Of a stretch of 64,000 bases of DNA, positions 43,326 through 52,831 are shown one piece after another (the first letter of the stretch is position 1; every line of letters begins with the position of its first letter). Both the position numbers and the translations under genes were made by a program. Under the pieces are notes generated by a model. The model was not told the origin of the DNA. It worked only from the letters and a program-made list of their open reading frames with translations, and made no database searches. This DNA is from Propionicimonas sp. (lineage in GTDB: Bacteria > Actinomycetota > Actinomycetes > Propionibacteriales > Propionibacteriaceae): assembly GCA_013791955.1 (NCBI GenBank), contig VMSW01000004.1, forward strand, positions 1 through 64,000. Direction: 5' to 3'.

Positions 43326-46300
43326 GCCCAAAGCCAGCCTTGGCCAGAGCTTGGGCCAGCGGCTGGGACGAACCGAGGGCGGCTTGGCCGTCCACCTTGG
43401 TGACGGTGAGGCGGCCGAGCACCCCAGCATGCACTGCCTCAGCCAGGGCTACCGCGGCCGGTTCGAGCAAGATGGGCTCATCGGTCCAGGACAGCAGAGT
43501 GCGACCACCCCGCTCGACGTAGAGCACAAGGCGGCCGGCGATCAGCACTACCAAGGCCCCAGCTTTGCGAGCGGGCAGGTGGCCACTTTGGCTGCGGGGC
43601 GGCCAGCCGAGGGCGGCACCGTAGGGGTTAGCCGGGTCGGTGGCGGCCAGCACGACAGCTTGTTCGGGCAGGCCCTGGCCCAGCTCGTTGTGCTGAACAC
43701 GCAGGCGATCCACGGCGCCGGTGTCCCCGAACTGGGCGGCTCCAAGGCCTTCGATGAAGTAGCCCCGCCTGATCCGTCCGGCTTCCTCGGCTGCGGCCAG
43801 CACCCGGTAAATGCCGGCGAACCCGCCGGGCACCTCCTCGGCGGCGACGCTGCCGCGGGTGAGGATTCCGTAGCGCTCGAGCAGGAGTTCGGCCCGAGCC
43901 ACCGCCCGAGCGGTCGGGTCGGTTTCGGGCTCCGGCAACACTGACCAGCGTCCGGCTGCCTGCGGTGGAGCCAATCGCCTTCGCAGCGCGGCCGCCGTAA
44001 GTGCTGGACGGTGACGTCCGCGGGCCGGTTGAGGGCGGCGGCGGTGTGCCGAAGCTCCAGCAGTGAGCAGGGCCCGCAGCCCGGCGAAGGTGTCATTGGT
44101 CACCCGTCCCGACCAGGCCAGCTCCCAAAGCAGTTCAGTCAACCGTGTCTCGGGCAGTTCGCATTGTTCGGCCAGCCGGAGGAAGAAATGGCCGCCGCTG
44201 CCGAGTAGCTCCACCACCGCGGCCGCCTCAGCGGTTGGCGGTTCGGTTGGTGCGGTCAAGGTGGTGGCGGCGGTAGCGGCCGGGTGCAGACTGAGCCAGC
44301 CATCGTTGCCACCGATCGTGCCGTGACCCTGCCAAAGCAGCTCACCGCTGGCGGTCAGTTCGTCCAGCATCGCCGGGACGTAGTCGACCACTCGCGCTGG
44401 CAGGATCAGTGATTCCAGCGCGCTGGCTGGTAGCGGCAATCCGGCCAGCTGATCGGCCACTTGCAGCACCCCGTCGACCCCACGCCGTTGCCCGAGGCCC
44501 TGCCAGCTGGGCAGGAAGCGCGCGAAGTCGACTGCACTGACCGGTTCGACGCTGTGTCGCAGCGCAGCCAGCGAACGCCGCCGCAGAATGCGCAGCACCC
44601 CGGCATCGCAGAACTGCGGTCCGGTGGCCTCGACTGGCGCCGGGTGAGGTTTGGACCCTTCGACAGGCTCAGGGAACTGTGGAACCGGGCTCGGGGAACC
44701 GTCCCAGTTGGCTGAGCTTGTCGAAGCCTCAGCGTGACCCTTCGACGAGCTCAGGGAACTGGGGGTTGGGCTCAGGGAACTGGGGGTTGGGCTCAGGGAA
44801 CTGGTCGGCGGACGCCAACCCGGCGGGGAAAGCTCGCCTTCAACCAGTCGGCCTACGCTCACCAGCCGCCGGAGCGCTTCCCGGGCCACTGTCGGGCCAA
44901 TGCCGAGCCAAACCGCGGCTTCGCCGGCGGTGAAGACGGTGTGACTTCGGGCGTAGCGGGTCAGCAGCTCACCGATCGGATCCGCACTTGGTGCCAGGAA
45001 CGCCTCGGGCACCCAGTGCGGCAGTTGCATCCCCAGGCCATCGCGAGCCCGAGCGGCATCCTCAATCGCCACCCAGCGATCACCGGGAAGCTCCAGAATC
45101 AGGCCTTTGGCGATCAGCTCTGCAAGCCAGCCCCCGAGCGCGGTCGGCTCGCGGGTGCGAGCGGCCAGCCCAGCAGTGGTCAGCGGCCCCAACATCCGCA
45201 GCAGGTCAGTGACATCCTCGGCGTCGCGAGCCTTGCGCCCCTCAGTGAGGTGGGCAAGCTCAAGCTCGGTTGCGGTGAGGGCGTCGGGGTCGAGCAGATC
45301 GGCCAGGGCTAGGCCCTCGGCAGTGCCGAGCAGTTCGGCCAGTAGCTGCGGATCCAGACTCAGCGCCGCAGCCCGGCGTTCGGCCAGCGGTGAATCGGCG
45401 TCGTAAAGGAATTGGGCGATGTAGCCGAACTGCAGCGATGAGGCGAAGGGGGAGGGATGGCTGGTATCGACAGCGACGGTGGCCACCTTTCGTGACCGCA
45501 CCTCGCCAAGCAACTCAACCAACCCCGGCACATCGAATACGTCATTGACGCACTCACGCACCGCCTCCAACACAATCGGGAAGCTCGGATAGGCGCTGGC
45601 GACCTGGAGCAACTGTGAAGACCGCAGTCGTTGCTGCCATAGCGCCTGCCGTCTGCCCGGACGGCGATTCGGCAGCAGCAGCGCACGTCCGGCGCATTCA
45701 CGGAAACGGGCCGCGAACAGCGCCGAGCCACCCAACTGTTCGGTGACCTGGGCAGCCACCGCCTCGGGGTCGGGGAAGATCAGCTCCAGCAGCTCGGCCA
45801 GGGCCGAGCCGGCCTCGCTGGTCGCCCCCGGCAGGCCGGATTCGTCATCCCAGCCGGTATCGGGAAGGCGGAACACCAGGCCGTCGTCAGCGTGCATCGC
45901 CTGGACGTCCACCCCGAAGCGCTCCCGAAGCCGGGCGGCGACGATCAACGCCCACGGCGCATGCACTTGGGCGCCGAAGGGGGAGTGCACCACCACCCGC
46001 CAATCACCCAACTCGTCGCGGAATCGCTCCACCACGATTTGGCGGTCGTGAGGCAGGCGGCCCATCGACTCGGATTGCTCGTTGAGGTAGTTCAGCAGAT
46101 TGTCGATAGCCCATTCGTCGAGCCCCAACTTGGCCAGGCGCACCTTCGCTTTCGGGGTCGACAGGGCTGACACTTCGCGGACGAAGGCGCCCACGGCCCG
46201 GCCCAACTCGGCCGGACGCCCCAGTGAATCGCCCTTCCAGAAGGGCAGGCGCGCCGCCTGGCCGGGAGCTGGGGCCACCAGCACTCGATCATGGGTGATA

Positions 46301-48144
46301 TCGATGATCCGCCAACTGGACGTGCCCAGCGCGATCACATCACCCACTCGGGATTCGTAGACCATTTCTTCGTCGAGTTCGCCAACTCGGCGCCCGGCGC
46401 TGTCGGGGGCCTCGTCCGCGCTGAGGAAGACTCCGTAGAGGCCGCGGTCGGGGATGGTGCCGCCGGAGGTGACGGCCAGCCGCTGGGCGCCTCGCCGGCC
46501 GGTGAGGGTGTCGGTGGCTCGATCCCAGGTCAGGCGGGGGCGTAGCTCAGCGAAATCCTCGCTGGGGTAGCGGCCGGCCAGCATGTCGAGCACCGCCGCC
46601 AGCACCGCTGAGGTGAGGGTGGCGAACGGAGCTGAGCGGCGCACCAGCGTCTCCACTTCGCTCACAGTCCATTCATCCATCGCGACCATCGCCACGATCT
46701 GTTGGGCGAGCACGTCCAAGGGATTGGCTGGCACCTGCAACGACTCAATCTGGCCAGCGAGCATCTGCTCTACCGCCACCGCGGTCTGCACCAGGTCACC
46801 GCGGAACTTGGGGTACAGCACCCCGCGGGAAACCGCCCCAACCTGATGCCCGGCCCGGCCGACGCGCTGCAGCCCGGACGCGACCGAGGGCGGCGACTCA
46901 ACCTGGATCACCAAGTCGATCGCGCCCATATCAATGCCAAGTTCCAGCGAGGAGGTGGCCACCACGGCTGGCAGTAGCCCGGCCTTCAGTTCCGCCTCCA
47001 CCAGTTGCCGCTGTTCCCGGCTCACCGATCCGTGGTGGGCTCGGGCCAGCACCGGTGGCGCGCCGCGGGCGATCGCCGATTGAGCCATCACCTCCGCCGG
47101 GGCGCGCCGTGACCCTTCGACGAGCTCAGGGAACTGTTTGGGGTGCTCAGGGAACTGTTTGGGGTGCTCAGGGACCAGCTTGGGGTGCTCAGGGAACTGT
47201 TTGGGGTGTTCAGGAAGATCTACGGGGGCAGCTTCGAGCCGCTCTAACCAGATCTCGTTCAGCCGGGCGGTGAGGCGCTCAGCCAAGCGCCGCGAGTTCA
47301 CGAAGATCAGGGTGGCGTGGTGGGCGGCCACCTGATCGACAATCCGTTCCTCGACGTGGGGCCAGATGGAGGAGTGCTGACTTGGCCCGCTGTCATTGGT
47401 GCCGAGTTCAGCCAGGTCGGGCACCGGCACCACCACGGACAGATCCCAACGCTTCTGACTGGGTGGAGCTACCTGGGTGACCGGACGGCCACCGGCCAGG
47501 AACCGGGCCACCTCCTCGATCGGACGCACGGTGGCCGACAACCCGACTCGTTGAGCTGGTTGGGCCAACAGCGCGTCCAGCCGCTCCAGGCTTAGGGCCA
47601 GATGCGCGCCGCGTTTGGTGCCAGCCAGCGCGTGCACCTCGTCGATGATCACGGTTTCGATGCTGGCCAGCGCCTCGCGGGCCGCCGAGGTGAGCAGCAG
47701 GAACAGCGATTCGGGGGTGGTGATCAGAATGTCGGCTGGCTCGCGGGCAAAAGCCCGCCGCTCTTCGGTTGGGGTATCTCCTGAGCGCACTGCCACCCGC
47801 ACGTTCGGCGGCTCCAGGCCGAGGCGGTGCGCAGCCTCGCCGATGCCGGCCAGCGGGACACGCAGGTTGCGCTCCACGTCCACTGCCAGCGCCTTGAGCG
47901 GCGAGATATACAGCACCCGGCAGCGTCGGGAGCGGTCCGGTGGAGGCTGGGTGGCCAAGCGGTCCAGCGCCCACAGGAATGCCGACAGCGTCTTGCCCGA
48001 ACCGGTTGGAGCCACCACCAGGGTGTGCTCGCCGGAAGAGATGGCCTTCCAGGCGCCGAGCTGGGCAGGGGTGGGCGCGGCAAAACTGCTGGTGAACCAC
48101 TCGCGAGTGGCCACCGAAAAGCGCTCCAACACCTCAGCGTCCAT
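43294..48144 (-). CDS. lhr: Lhr-type ATP-dependent DNA helicase with in-frame repeat insertions
   Basis: A 1616-residue superfamily 2 helicase. Motif I is VVAPTGSGKT, motif II IIDEVHAL, the second RecA domain includes SSLELGIDMGAIDLVIQVESPPSVASGLQRVGRAGHQ, then the winged-helix and the long Lhr C-terminal region. Lhr translocates 3' to 5' and acts in DNA repair. The ATG at 48144 begins the conserved N-terminus; upstream readings enter non-conserved sequence. Two low-complexity tracts interrupt it: residues about 309-345 (repeated PEHPKQF) and about 1114-1164 (repeated SLSPTPS and PEPVEGS). Both are translated family B repeats kept in frame. Confidence 0.95.
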   Translation of the reverse strand: MDAEVLERFSVATREWFTSSFAAPTPAQLGAWKAISSGEHTLVVAPTGSGKTLSAFLWALDRLATQPPPDRSRRCRVLYISPLKALAVDVERNLRVPLAGIGEAAHRLGLEPPNVRVAVRSGDTPTEERRAFAREPADILITTPESLFLLLTSAAREALASIETVIIDEVHALAGTKRGAHLALSLERLDALLAQPAQRVGLSATVRPIEEVARFLAGGRPVTQVAPPSQKRWDLSVVVPVPDLAELGTNDSGPSQHSSIWPHVEERIVDQVAAHHATLIFVNSRRLAERLTARLNEIWLERLEAAPVDLPEHPKQFPEHPKLVPEHPKQFPEHPKQFPELVEGSRRAPAEVMAQSAIARGAPPVLARAHHGSVSREQRQLVEAELKAGLLPAVVATSSLELGIDMGAIDLVIQVESPPSVASGLQRVGRAGHQVGAVSRGVLYPKFRGDLVQTAVAVEQMLAGQIESLQVPANPLDVLAQQIVAMVAMDEWTVSEVETLVRRSAPFATLTSAVLAAVLDMLAGRYPSEDFAELRPRLTWDRATDTLTGRRGAQRLAVTSGGTIPDRGLYGVFLSADEAPDSAGRRVGELDEEMVYESRVGDVIALGTSSWRIIDITHDRVLVAPAPGQAARLPFWKGDSLGRPAELGRAVGAFVREVSALSTPKAKVRLAKLGLDEWAIDNLLNYLNEQSESMGRLPHDRQIVVERFRDELGDWRVVVHSPFGAQVHAPWALIVAARLRERFGVDVQAMHADDGLVFRLPDTGWDDESGLPGATSEAGSALAELLELIFPDPEAVAAQVTEQLGGSALFAARFRECAGRALLLPNRRPGRRQALWQQRLRSSQLLQVASAYPSFPIVLEAVRECVNDVFDVPGLVELLGEVRSRKVATVAVDTSHPSPFASSLQFGYIAQFLYDADSPLAERRAAALSLDPQLLAELLGTAEGLALADLLDPDALTATELELAHLTEGRKARDAEDVTDLLRMLGPLTTAGLAARTREPTALGGWLAELIAKGLILELPGDRWVAIEDAARARDGLGMQLPHWVPEAFLAPSADPIGELLTRYARSHTVFTAGEAAVWLGIGPTVAREALRRLVSVGRLVEGELSPPGWRPPTSSLSPTPSSLSPTPSSLSSSKGHAEASTSSANWDGSPSPVPQFPEPVEGSKPHPAPVEATGPQFCDAGVLRILRRRSLAALRHSVEPVSAVDFARFLPSWQGLGQRRGVDGVLQVADQLAGLPLPASALESLILPARVVDYVPAMLDELTASGELLWQGHGTIGGNDGWLSLHPAATAATTLTAPTEPPTAEAAAVVELLGSGGHFFLRLAEQCELPETRLTELLWELAWSGRVTNDTFAGLRALLTAGASAHRRRPQPARGRHRPALTAAALRRRLAPPQAAGRWSVLPEPETDPTARAVARAELLLERYGILTRGSVAAEEVPGGFAGIYRVLAAAEEAGRIRRGYFIEGLGAAQFGDTGAVDRLRVQHNELGQGLPEQAVVLAATDPANPYGAALGWPPRSQSGHLPARKAGALVVLIAGRLVLYVERGGRTLLSWTDEPILLEPAAVALAEAVHAGVLGRLTVTKVDGQAALGSSQPLAQALAKAGFGLTPQGLRLRR
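44652..44802. repeat. Family B repeat inserted inside lhr (3' copy)
   Basis: CCCTTCGACAGGCTCAGGGAACTG, an inverted TTGGCTGAGCTTGTCGAAG and three GGGGTTGGGCTCAGGGAACT units. It is in frame with lhr, encoding the SLSPTPS and PEPVEGS tracts. Confidence 0.85.
47108..47215. repeat. Family B repeat inserted inside lhr (5' copy)
   Basis: CCCTTCGACGAGCTCAGGGAACTG followed by four 21-base GTTTGGGGTGCTCAGGGAACT-type units. The 21-base period keeps the frame and yields the PEHPKQF heptad-like repeat. Confidence 0.85.
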
Positions 48145-48213
48145 GGTGGAACAACTGTGCCACGCGGCGCTGACACCAAACCGCCCTCGATGCCCGAGGA
48201 TCGCCAGGGAGGA

Positions 48214-48316
48214 ACCCGGGCTTCGGCGATGGCGCGGCCGAGCGGTTCCCTGTTCCGCTTGGCCGCGCCACCTCTTCCCGAGTGAGCGCCCCCGCTCAGG
48301 TGGGCCGAAGCCCGGG
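48214..48316 (+). ncRNA. Putative structured RNA with three-way junction
   Basis: The outer stem is 14 bp perfect (ACCCGGGCTTCGGC 48214-48227 / GCCGAAGCCCGGGT 48303-48316). The inner stem is 15 bp (GGCGCGGCCGAGCGG 48231-48245 / CCGCTTGGCCGCGCC 48255-48269). A third small stem is TGAGCG/CGCTCA (48282-48298). One pair in the inner stem is G-T on the plus strand but would be A-C on the minus strand, so an RNA would be plus-strand. It lies in the 340-base gap between lhr and the phosphoesterase gene, as a 5' leader or an independent RNA. It does not match SRP, 6S, tmRNA or a riboswitch I know. Confidence 0.5.
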
Positions 48317-48484
48317 TGTGGAATCAACCGGCGCTTTGATCCCTCACTTCAAACTTAGGTTGCCGATTTCGCAGCGGTGTCGCCGTGGTGTCGCAATCTG
48401 GGTACGTGGACGTGATCGGGGCCAGCACCTAGCCTCGCAGGGGTCAGCAGAAGGCGGCCGAGGCCAATCGAGGGAGGAGGCGGC

Positions 48485-49198
48485 GTGGAGTTGCATTTCG
48501 CGGTGGCCAGCGATGGTCACTATGGCGAGCCGGGGACCGACTATCAGTTCAGATTCAGCACCCTGGTGAACGCGCTGAACCGAGCCACCAAAGCCAACCG
48601 ACTGGATTTCGTGGTGATCAACGGCGACATCTCCCATGGCGGGCTGGCTTCAGCGCGGCAGGCGAAGCTGGCCCTCGATGGCCTGCAGGTTCCCTACTTC
48701 GTCACCCAGGGCAACCACGACGAGCTGACCGCCGCTGAGTGGGAGCGGGTTTGGGGCGCGCCTGGAAACCAGTTGCACCGATTCGGTGAGCGCAGCATCG
48801 TGGCCCTCAATACCTCGAATGCCGCCGGCGACTACCTGTGCCCAAACCAAGCCTGGCTGGCCGAGGCGCTCCGCAGTGAGGCTGCCCAGAGTGACGTGTT
48901 CGTCTTCTTCCACATCACCGCCGCGAACTGGACCAAACATGGCATTGACTGCCCGGCGGTGCGCAAACTGCTGGCCGAGGCTGGCAACGTCCGCGCGGTG
49001 TTCAACGGCCATGATCACGACCAGGTCGCGCGCAAGGATGATGCTGGCCTGCCCTACTTCTTCGACGGCCATTTCGGCGGCAGTTGGGGTGCGGCTGAGC
49101 TCACCTATCGCGACGTGGTCGTGGCTGAGGGGACGCTGACCACCCGGCTACTTACCTTGGACGACAGCGTGCTCAGTTCAACCAGTCTCAACTGGTAG
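48485..49198 (+). CDS. Calcineurin-like metallophosphoesterase
   Basis: A 237-residue phosphoesterase with all metal motifs: SDGHYG (D-x-H), FVVINGDISHGG, VTQGNHDE, FFHITAA and NGHDHDQ. The fold resembles cyclic-nucleotide phosphodiesterases (CpdA-like), but the substrate is unknown. GTG at 48485 follows GGGAGGAGG. The last 11 bases overlap the 3' end of the RND gene on the other strand. The structured element upstream could be its leader. Confidence 0.87.
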   Translation: MELHFAVASDGHYGEPGTDYQFRFSTLVNALNRATKANRLDFVVINGDISHGGLASARQAKLALDGLQVPYFVTQGNHDELTAAEWERVWGAPGNQLHRFGERSIVALNTSNAAGDYLCPNQAWLAEALRSEAAQSDVFVFFHITAANWTKHGIDCPAVRKLLAEAGNVRAVFNGHDHDQVARKDDAGLPYFFDGHFGGSWGAAELTYRDVVVAEGTLTTRLLTLDDSVLSSTSLNW

Positions 49199-52100
49199 TG
49201 GCCGCCTGAAGGTGACGCCCGCCCTTGCGGCCGGCCCGCTTCTCCCGCCAGGTCTCCAACAGGTTGTAGAGCACCGGCACCAGAATCAGGGTCAGCAGGG
49301 TGGAGCTCATCAGGCCGCCAATCACCACGATCGCCAGCGGCTTGGAGATGAACACCCCACCGCCGGTTAGCCCAAGCCCCATCGGCACCAGTGCGAACAC
49401 CGTGGCCAGGGCGGTCATGATGATCGGACGCACCCGCAGGCGCGCGCCGGCCTGAATGGACTCCGCCACCCCGGCGCCAGCTCGACGCTTCTGGTTGATC
49501 AGGTCGATCAGCACGATCGCATTGGTCACCACGATGCCGATCAGCATCAGCAGGCCGATCATCGAGGGCAAGCCCAGGGCGGTGTCAGTGATCAGCGAGA
49601 ACGCCAGGGCACCAGTGGCTGCGAACGGGATCGAGACCAACAAAACCAGCGGCTGCAACAGCGAGCCGAAGGTGGCCACCATGATCAGGTAGACCACGGC
49701 AATCGCCACCAGCATCGCCAACCCCAACTGCTGGAACGACTCGGTCTGCTGCTGGGAGACTCCGCCGATCCGGTAGCTGATGCCCTCGGGCAGGTCCAGG
49801 GACTCCAGACCGGCGGTGATCTGGGCGGTGGTGGCACCGAGGTCGGAAGACTCAGAGCTGGCACTGATCGTGGCTGCTCGCACTCCATCAACCCGGGTGA
49901 CCATCGCTGGGGCCTGCACCACTTTGACGCTGGCCACCGCGCTGAGCTGCACCGGGTCGGCGGTCGCCTCGGCGGCGTCCTTCGATTCCTGGGTGAGTGC
50001 TTCAGATTGCGCCTGGGATTCCAGCGTCTTCGACCGGGACGTCGCCAGAGCGTCCAGCTGCTTGTCGGCGGCTGCGATGCCAGCTTGAGTCTGGGCCAGG
50101 GCACTGGCTACGCCCGCGATTTGCTGGGACAACGCCGAAATCGCTGCCGGGCTGCTGTCACAGGTGGGGCTGGGCGGAGTGGGGACCGAGCACAGGGCAG
50201 TCAGATCGGACAACTGCTTCTTGAGTGCGCTCAACTGGCTGTTTAGCTTCTTGAGCGCAGCCTTTGAGTCCGCCTTCGACTTCTTCAGTGCCTTCACCTG
50301 GGAGTTGTAGGCATCTGTTGCGGCCGCCTTGCCGTCGTCCTGGAGTGCTTTGGACTTGTCCTGCACCTTTTCGGAGGCCTCGGTCTTGGCGTTGCCGTTC
50401 ATCAACTGGGTCACCGGCAGCTCGATCTTGCGCAGTGCTTCGATGCTCTTCACCGGCTTCTCGACCCGCAGGTAGACCTTCAAAGTGTCATCCCCGGAGG
50501 CCATCGTGCCGATCTGCTGACCGCGGACGGCGCGAGAGACCGCCTGGCCAATCGAAGCCTGGGTCATGCCCAGCTCGGCTGCCGCCACCGAATCCACGTC
50601 CACCGAAAGCTGATCGCGAGCCTCGCTCAGGTCGGAGGTCACATTGACCAGGTCGGGAACGGTCTTCATCATCGCCACCACCTGCTCGTTGGCCGCTTTG
50701 AGGCTCTCGGCGTCGGAGCCTTCGACGTAGACCACTACCGAGGAGGTGGAGTTGCCCACGCTCACTTCGACTCGGCCAACGCCGGTGCCGAGGGCGGCAA
50801 TTCCGGTGCGAATCCTGGTGACGACTTCCTTGGCCGAATAGCCCGGCCTAAGGGGCACGGTGTAACTGGCCTGATTGGTGTCGGCCTGGGAGCCCATGAA
50901 AACGCTGGTGGCGCCACCGATGCTGGTGGAGTAGGTCAGGACGGCTGGGTCGGCGGCCAATATTGCCTCGACCTTCTTGGCGGCGGCATCAGTTTCGGCC
51001 AGGGAGGTGCCAGCGGGCAGCTTCTGGCTGATCATCAACGACTCGTTGCCCTGGTTGCCGAGGAAGTCGGTCTTCAGCAGCGGGGTCAGCGCCATCGTCC
51101 CGATGAACAGGAACGCGGCCAGGCCGAGGGTGAGCCAGCGGTGCGCCAGGCTCCAGTTGAGCACCGGCAGGTAGGCGCGCTGCAGCCAGGTGTCGCGTTC
51201 CTCCTCGCCAGCGGCCGCATTGATCGCGGCCTGCTCAGTGGTTGAGGGCCGCATGAACCAGGACGCGAGCACCGGTACCACGGTGAGGGAGACCAGCAGC
51301 GAGGCGGCCAGCGCGATGGTCACGGTCAGCGCGAAGGGGCGGAAGATCTCACCGGCTTGGCCGCCGACCAGACCGATCGGCAGGAACACGGCCACGGTGG
51401 TCAGGGTGGAGCTGGTAACCGCGCCAGCCACCTCACGGACCGCGTTGAGGATCGAGGTAGTGCCGAACTCCCCGGTGGATTGATGTCGTTTGATGTTCTC
51501 GATCACCACGATCGAGTCATCGACCACCCGGCCGATCGCCACCGTAAGCGCGGCCAGGGTGAGGATGTTGAGCGTGTAACCGCCCACCCACAACCCGATC
51601 AGGGCGATCAGCAGTGACAACGGGATCGAGATCGCGGTGATGAGGGTGGGCCGGATCGAGCGCAGGAAAAGCATGATCACCAGCACGGCCATCGCCAGGC
51701 CGATGCCGCCTTCAACACTGAGGTCGTGGATCGACTGCTCGATGTAGGGGGCTTGATCGAAGACGGTGGTGAAGGTGGCGTCATTGCCGAGTTGCTTGGC
51801 CAGCTCGGGGAGCATCTCCTGCACCTGCCGGGCCACCGTGACGGTGTTGGCGTCGGCGTCCTTGGTGATCTGGAGGGTGAGGGCGGTCTTGCCGCCGACT
51901 CGGGAAATGCTGGTGGTTTCGACCGCCTGCTCGGTCACCGTGGCGATGTCGCCGAGTCGGACCGGGCCGTCGCTGGTCGAGATCTGCAGATCGGCGATCT
52001 GCTCAACGGTGCTGAAGGTGCTGCCGGTCTGGACGTCCAGATTGGAACTGTCGTTGCGGATAGTCCCCGACGGCACGGCGACGGCGTTGGCAGCGAACAG

Positions 52101-52712
52101 CTGGCTCACTGTGGCCGGGTCGATGCTCCGGTCGTTCAGCTCGGCTGGGTCGTAGCTGATGATGATCTCGCGGGTTTCCTGACCAGCAACGGCGACGTCC
52201 CGAACGCCGTCGATGGTCCTGAATTGGGGCACGGCAAGTTGGTTCACCTTGGAGGTGAGCGTGGTCTCGTCATCGCTGGAGGACAGCGCCAGCACCACGA
52301 TTGGGACGTCGCCGAAGCCCCCGGTGATCACCTTCGGGCTGACTGAGCTGGGCAGGGTGGTCGAAATCGAGTCGATGGCGCTGCGCATCTTGTTGGCCAT
52401 GTCGTCGGACTTGAGGCCGTAGTCCCACTGGACGCTCACCTGGGAGACGCCCGAGGAGCTCTTGGAAGTGACGCTGGTGACACCGGTGACGGCTTTGACT
52501 GCAGACTCGATCGGCTTGGAAACCTGGGCTTCAACCACTTCCGGCGAAGCGCCGGGGAAGACGGTGAGCACGCTGCCGCGGGGCAACTCGAAAGACGGGA
52601 TCAGCTCCTGCTTGAGTGCGCCGGCTGCGAAGACGCCCAGGCCGATGACGAGCAGGCTGAGTAGTAGCACCACACTGCGCTGGGCGAGGCTGCCTTTGGC
52701 GAGTCGAACCAC
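49188..52712 (-). CDS. RND-family exporter with coiled-coil insertion
   Basis: A 1174-residue exporter of the AcrB/SwrC type: twelve helices, two large extracytoplasmic porter regions and the proton-relay helix ALTVAIGRVVDDSIVVIENI near 390. Gram-positive SwrC-like pumps export surfactants and drugs without an outer-membrane channel. Residues about 770-912 are an extra segment of two long Lys/Ala/Gln-rich coiled-coil helices joined by a Cys-Pro-Ser loop (ALCSVPTPPSPTCDSSP), in the second porter region; it looks like an adaptor-type hairpin. GTG start at 52712. The divergent MarR gene is its likely regulator. Confidence 0.9.
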   Translation of the reverse strand: MVRLAKGSLAQRSVVLLLSLLVIGLGVFAAGALKQELIPSFELPRGSVLTVFPGASPEVVEAQVSKPIESAVKAVTGVTSVTSKSSSGVSQVSVQWDYGLKSDDMANKMRSAIDSISTTLPSSVSPKVITGGFGDVPIVVLALSSSDDETTLTSKVNQLAVPQFRTIDGVRDVAVAGQETREIIISYDPAELNDRSIDPATVSQLFAANAVAVPSGTIRNDSSNLDVQTGSTFSTVEQIADLQISTSDGPVRLGDIATVTEQAVETTSISRVGGKTALTLQITKDADANTVTVARQVQEMLPELAKQLGNDATFTTVFDQAPYIEQSIHDLSVEGGIGLAMAVLVIMLFLRSIRPTLITAISIPLSLLIALIGLWVGGYTLNILTLAALTVAIGRVVDDSIVVIENIKRHQSTGEFGTTSILNAVREVAGAVTSSTLTTVAVFLPIGLVGGQAGEIFRPFALTVTIALAASLLVSLTVVPVLASWFMRPSTTEQAAINAAAGEEERDTWLQRAYLPVLNWSLAHRWLTLGLAAFLFIGTMALTPLLKTDFLGNQGNESLMISQKLPAGTSLAETDAAAKKVEAILAADPAVLTYSTSIGGATSVFMGSQADTNQASYTVPLRPGYSAKEVVTRIRTGIAALGTGVGRVEVSVGNSTSSVVVYVEGSDAESLKAANEQVVAMMKTVPDLVNVTSDLSEARDQLSVDVDSVAAAELGMTQASIGQAVSRAVRGQQIGTMASGDDTLKVYLRVEKPVKSIEALRKIELPVTQLMNGNAKTEASEKVQDKSKALQDDGKAAATDAYNSQVKALKKSKADSKAALKKLNSQLSALKKQLSDLTALCSVPTPPSPTCDSSPAAISALSQQIAGVASALAQTQAGIAAADKQLDALATSRSKTLESQAQSEALTQESKDAAEATADPVQLSAVASVKVVQAPAMVTRVDGVRAATISASSESSDLGATTAQITAGLESLDLPEGISYRIGGVSQQQTESFQQLGLAMLVAIAVVYLIMVATFGSLLQPLVLLVSIPFAATGALAFSLITDTALGLPSMIGLLMLIGIVVTNAIVLIDLINQKRRAGAGVAESIQAGARLRVRPIIMTALATVFALVPMGLGLTGGGVFISKPLAIVVIGGLMSSTLLTLILVPVLYNLLETWREKRAGRKGGRHLQAATTS

Positions 52713-52766
52713 GGCGAAGGTTCCCTTCGGTATTGGGGAGTCTGTAGTCAGACGATGACCACAACT

Positions 52767-52810
52767 GTTAGCCTACTACTAAGTATTCCGTTAGCGTACT
52801 ACTAAGTAGT
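52767..52810. promoter_or_regulatory. Tandem MarR operators
   Basis: GTTAGCCTACTACTAAGTA (52767-52785) and GTTAGCGTACTACTAAGTA (52790-52808) are direct repeats 23 bases apart. The second contains a perfect palindrome ACTACT-A-AGTAGT (52798-52810). They lie in the gap between the RND start and the marR-like start. Confidence 0.8.
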
Positions 52811-52831
52811 TGCCTGCCCGAAGGGAATAGG

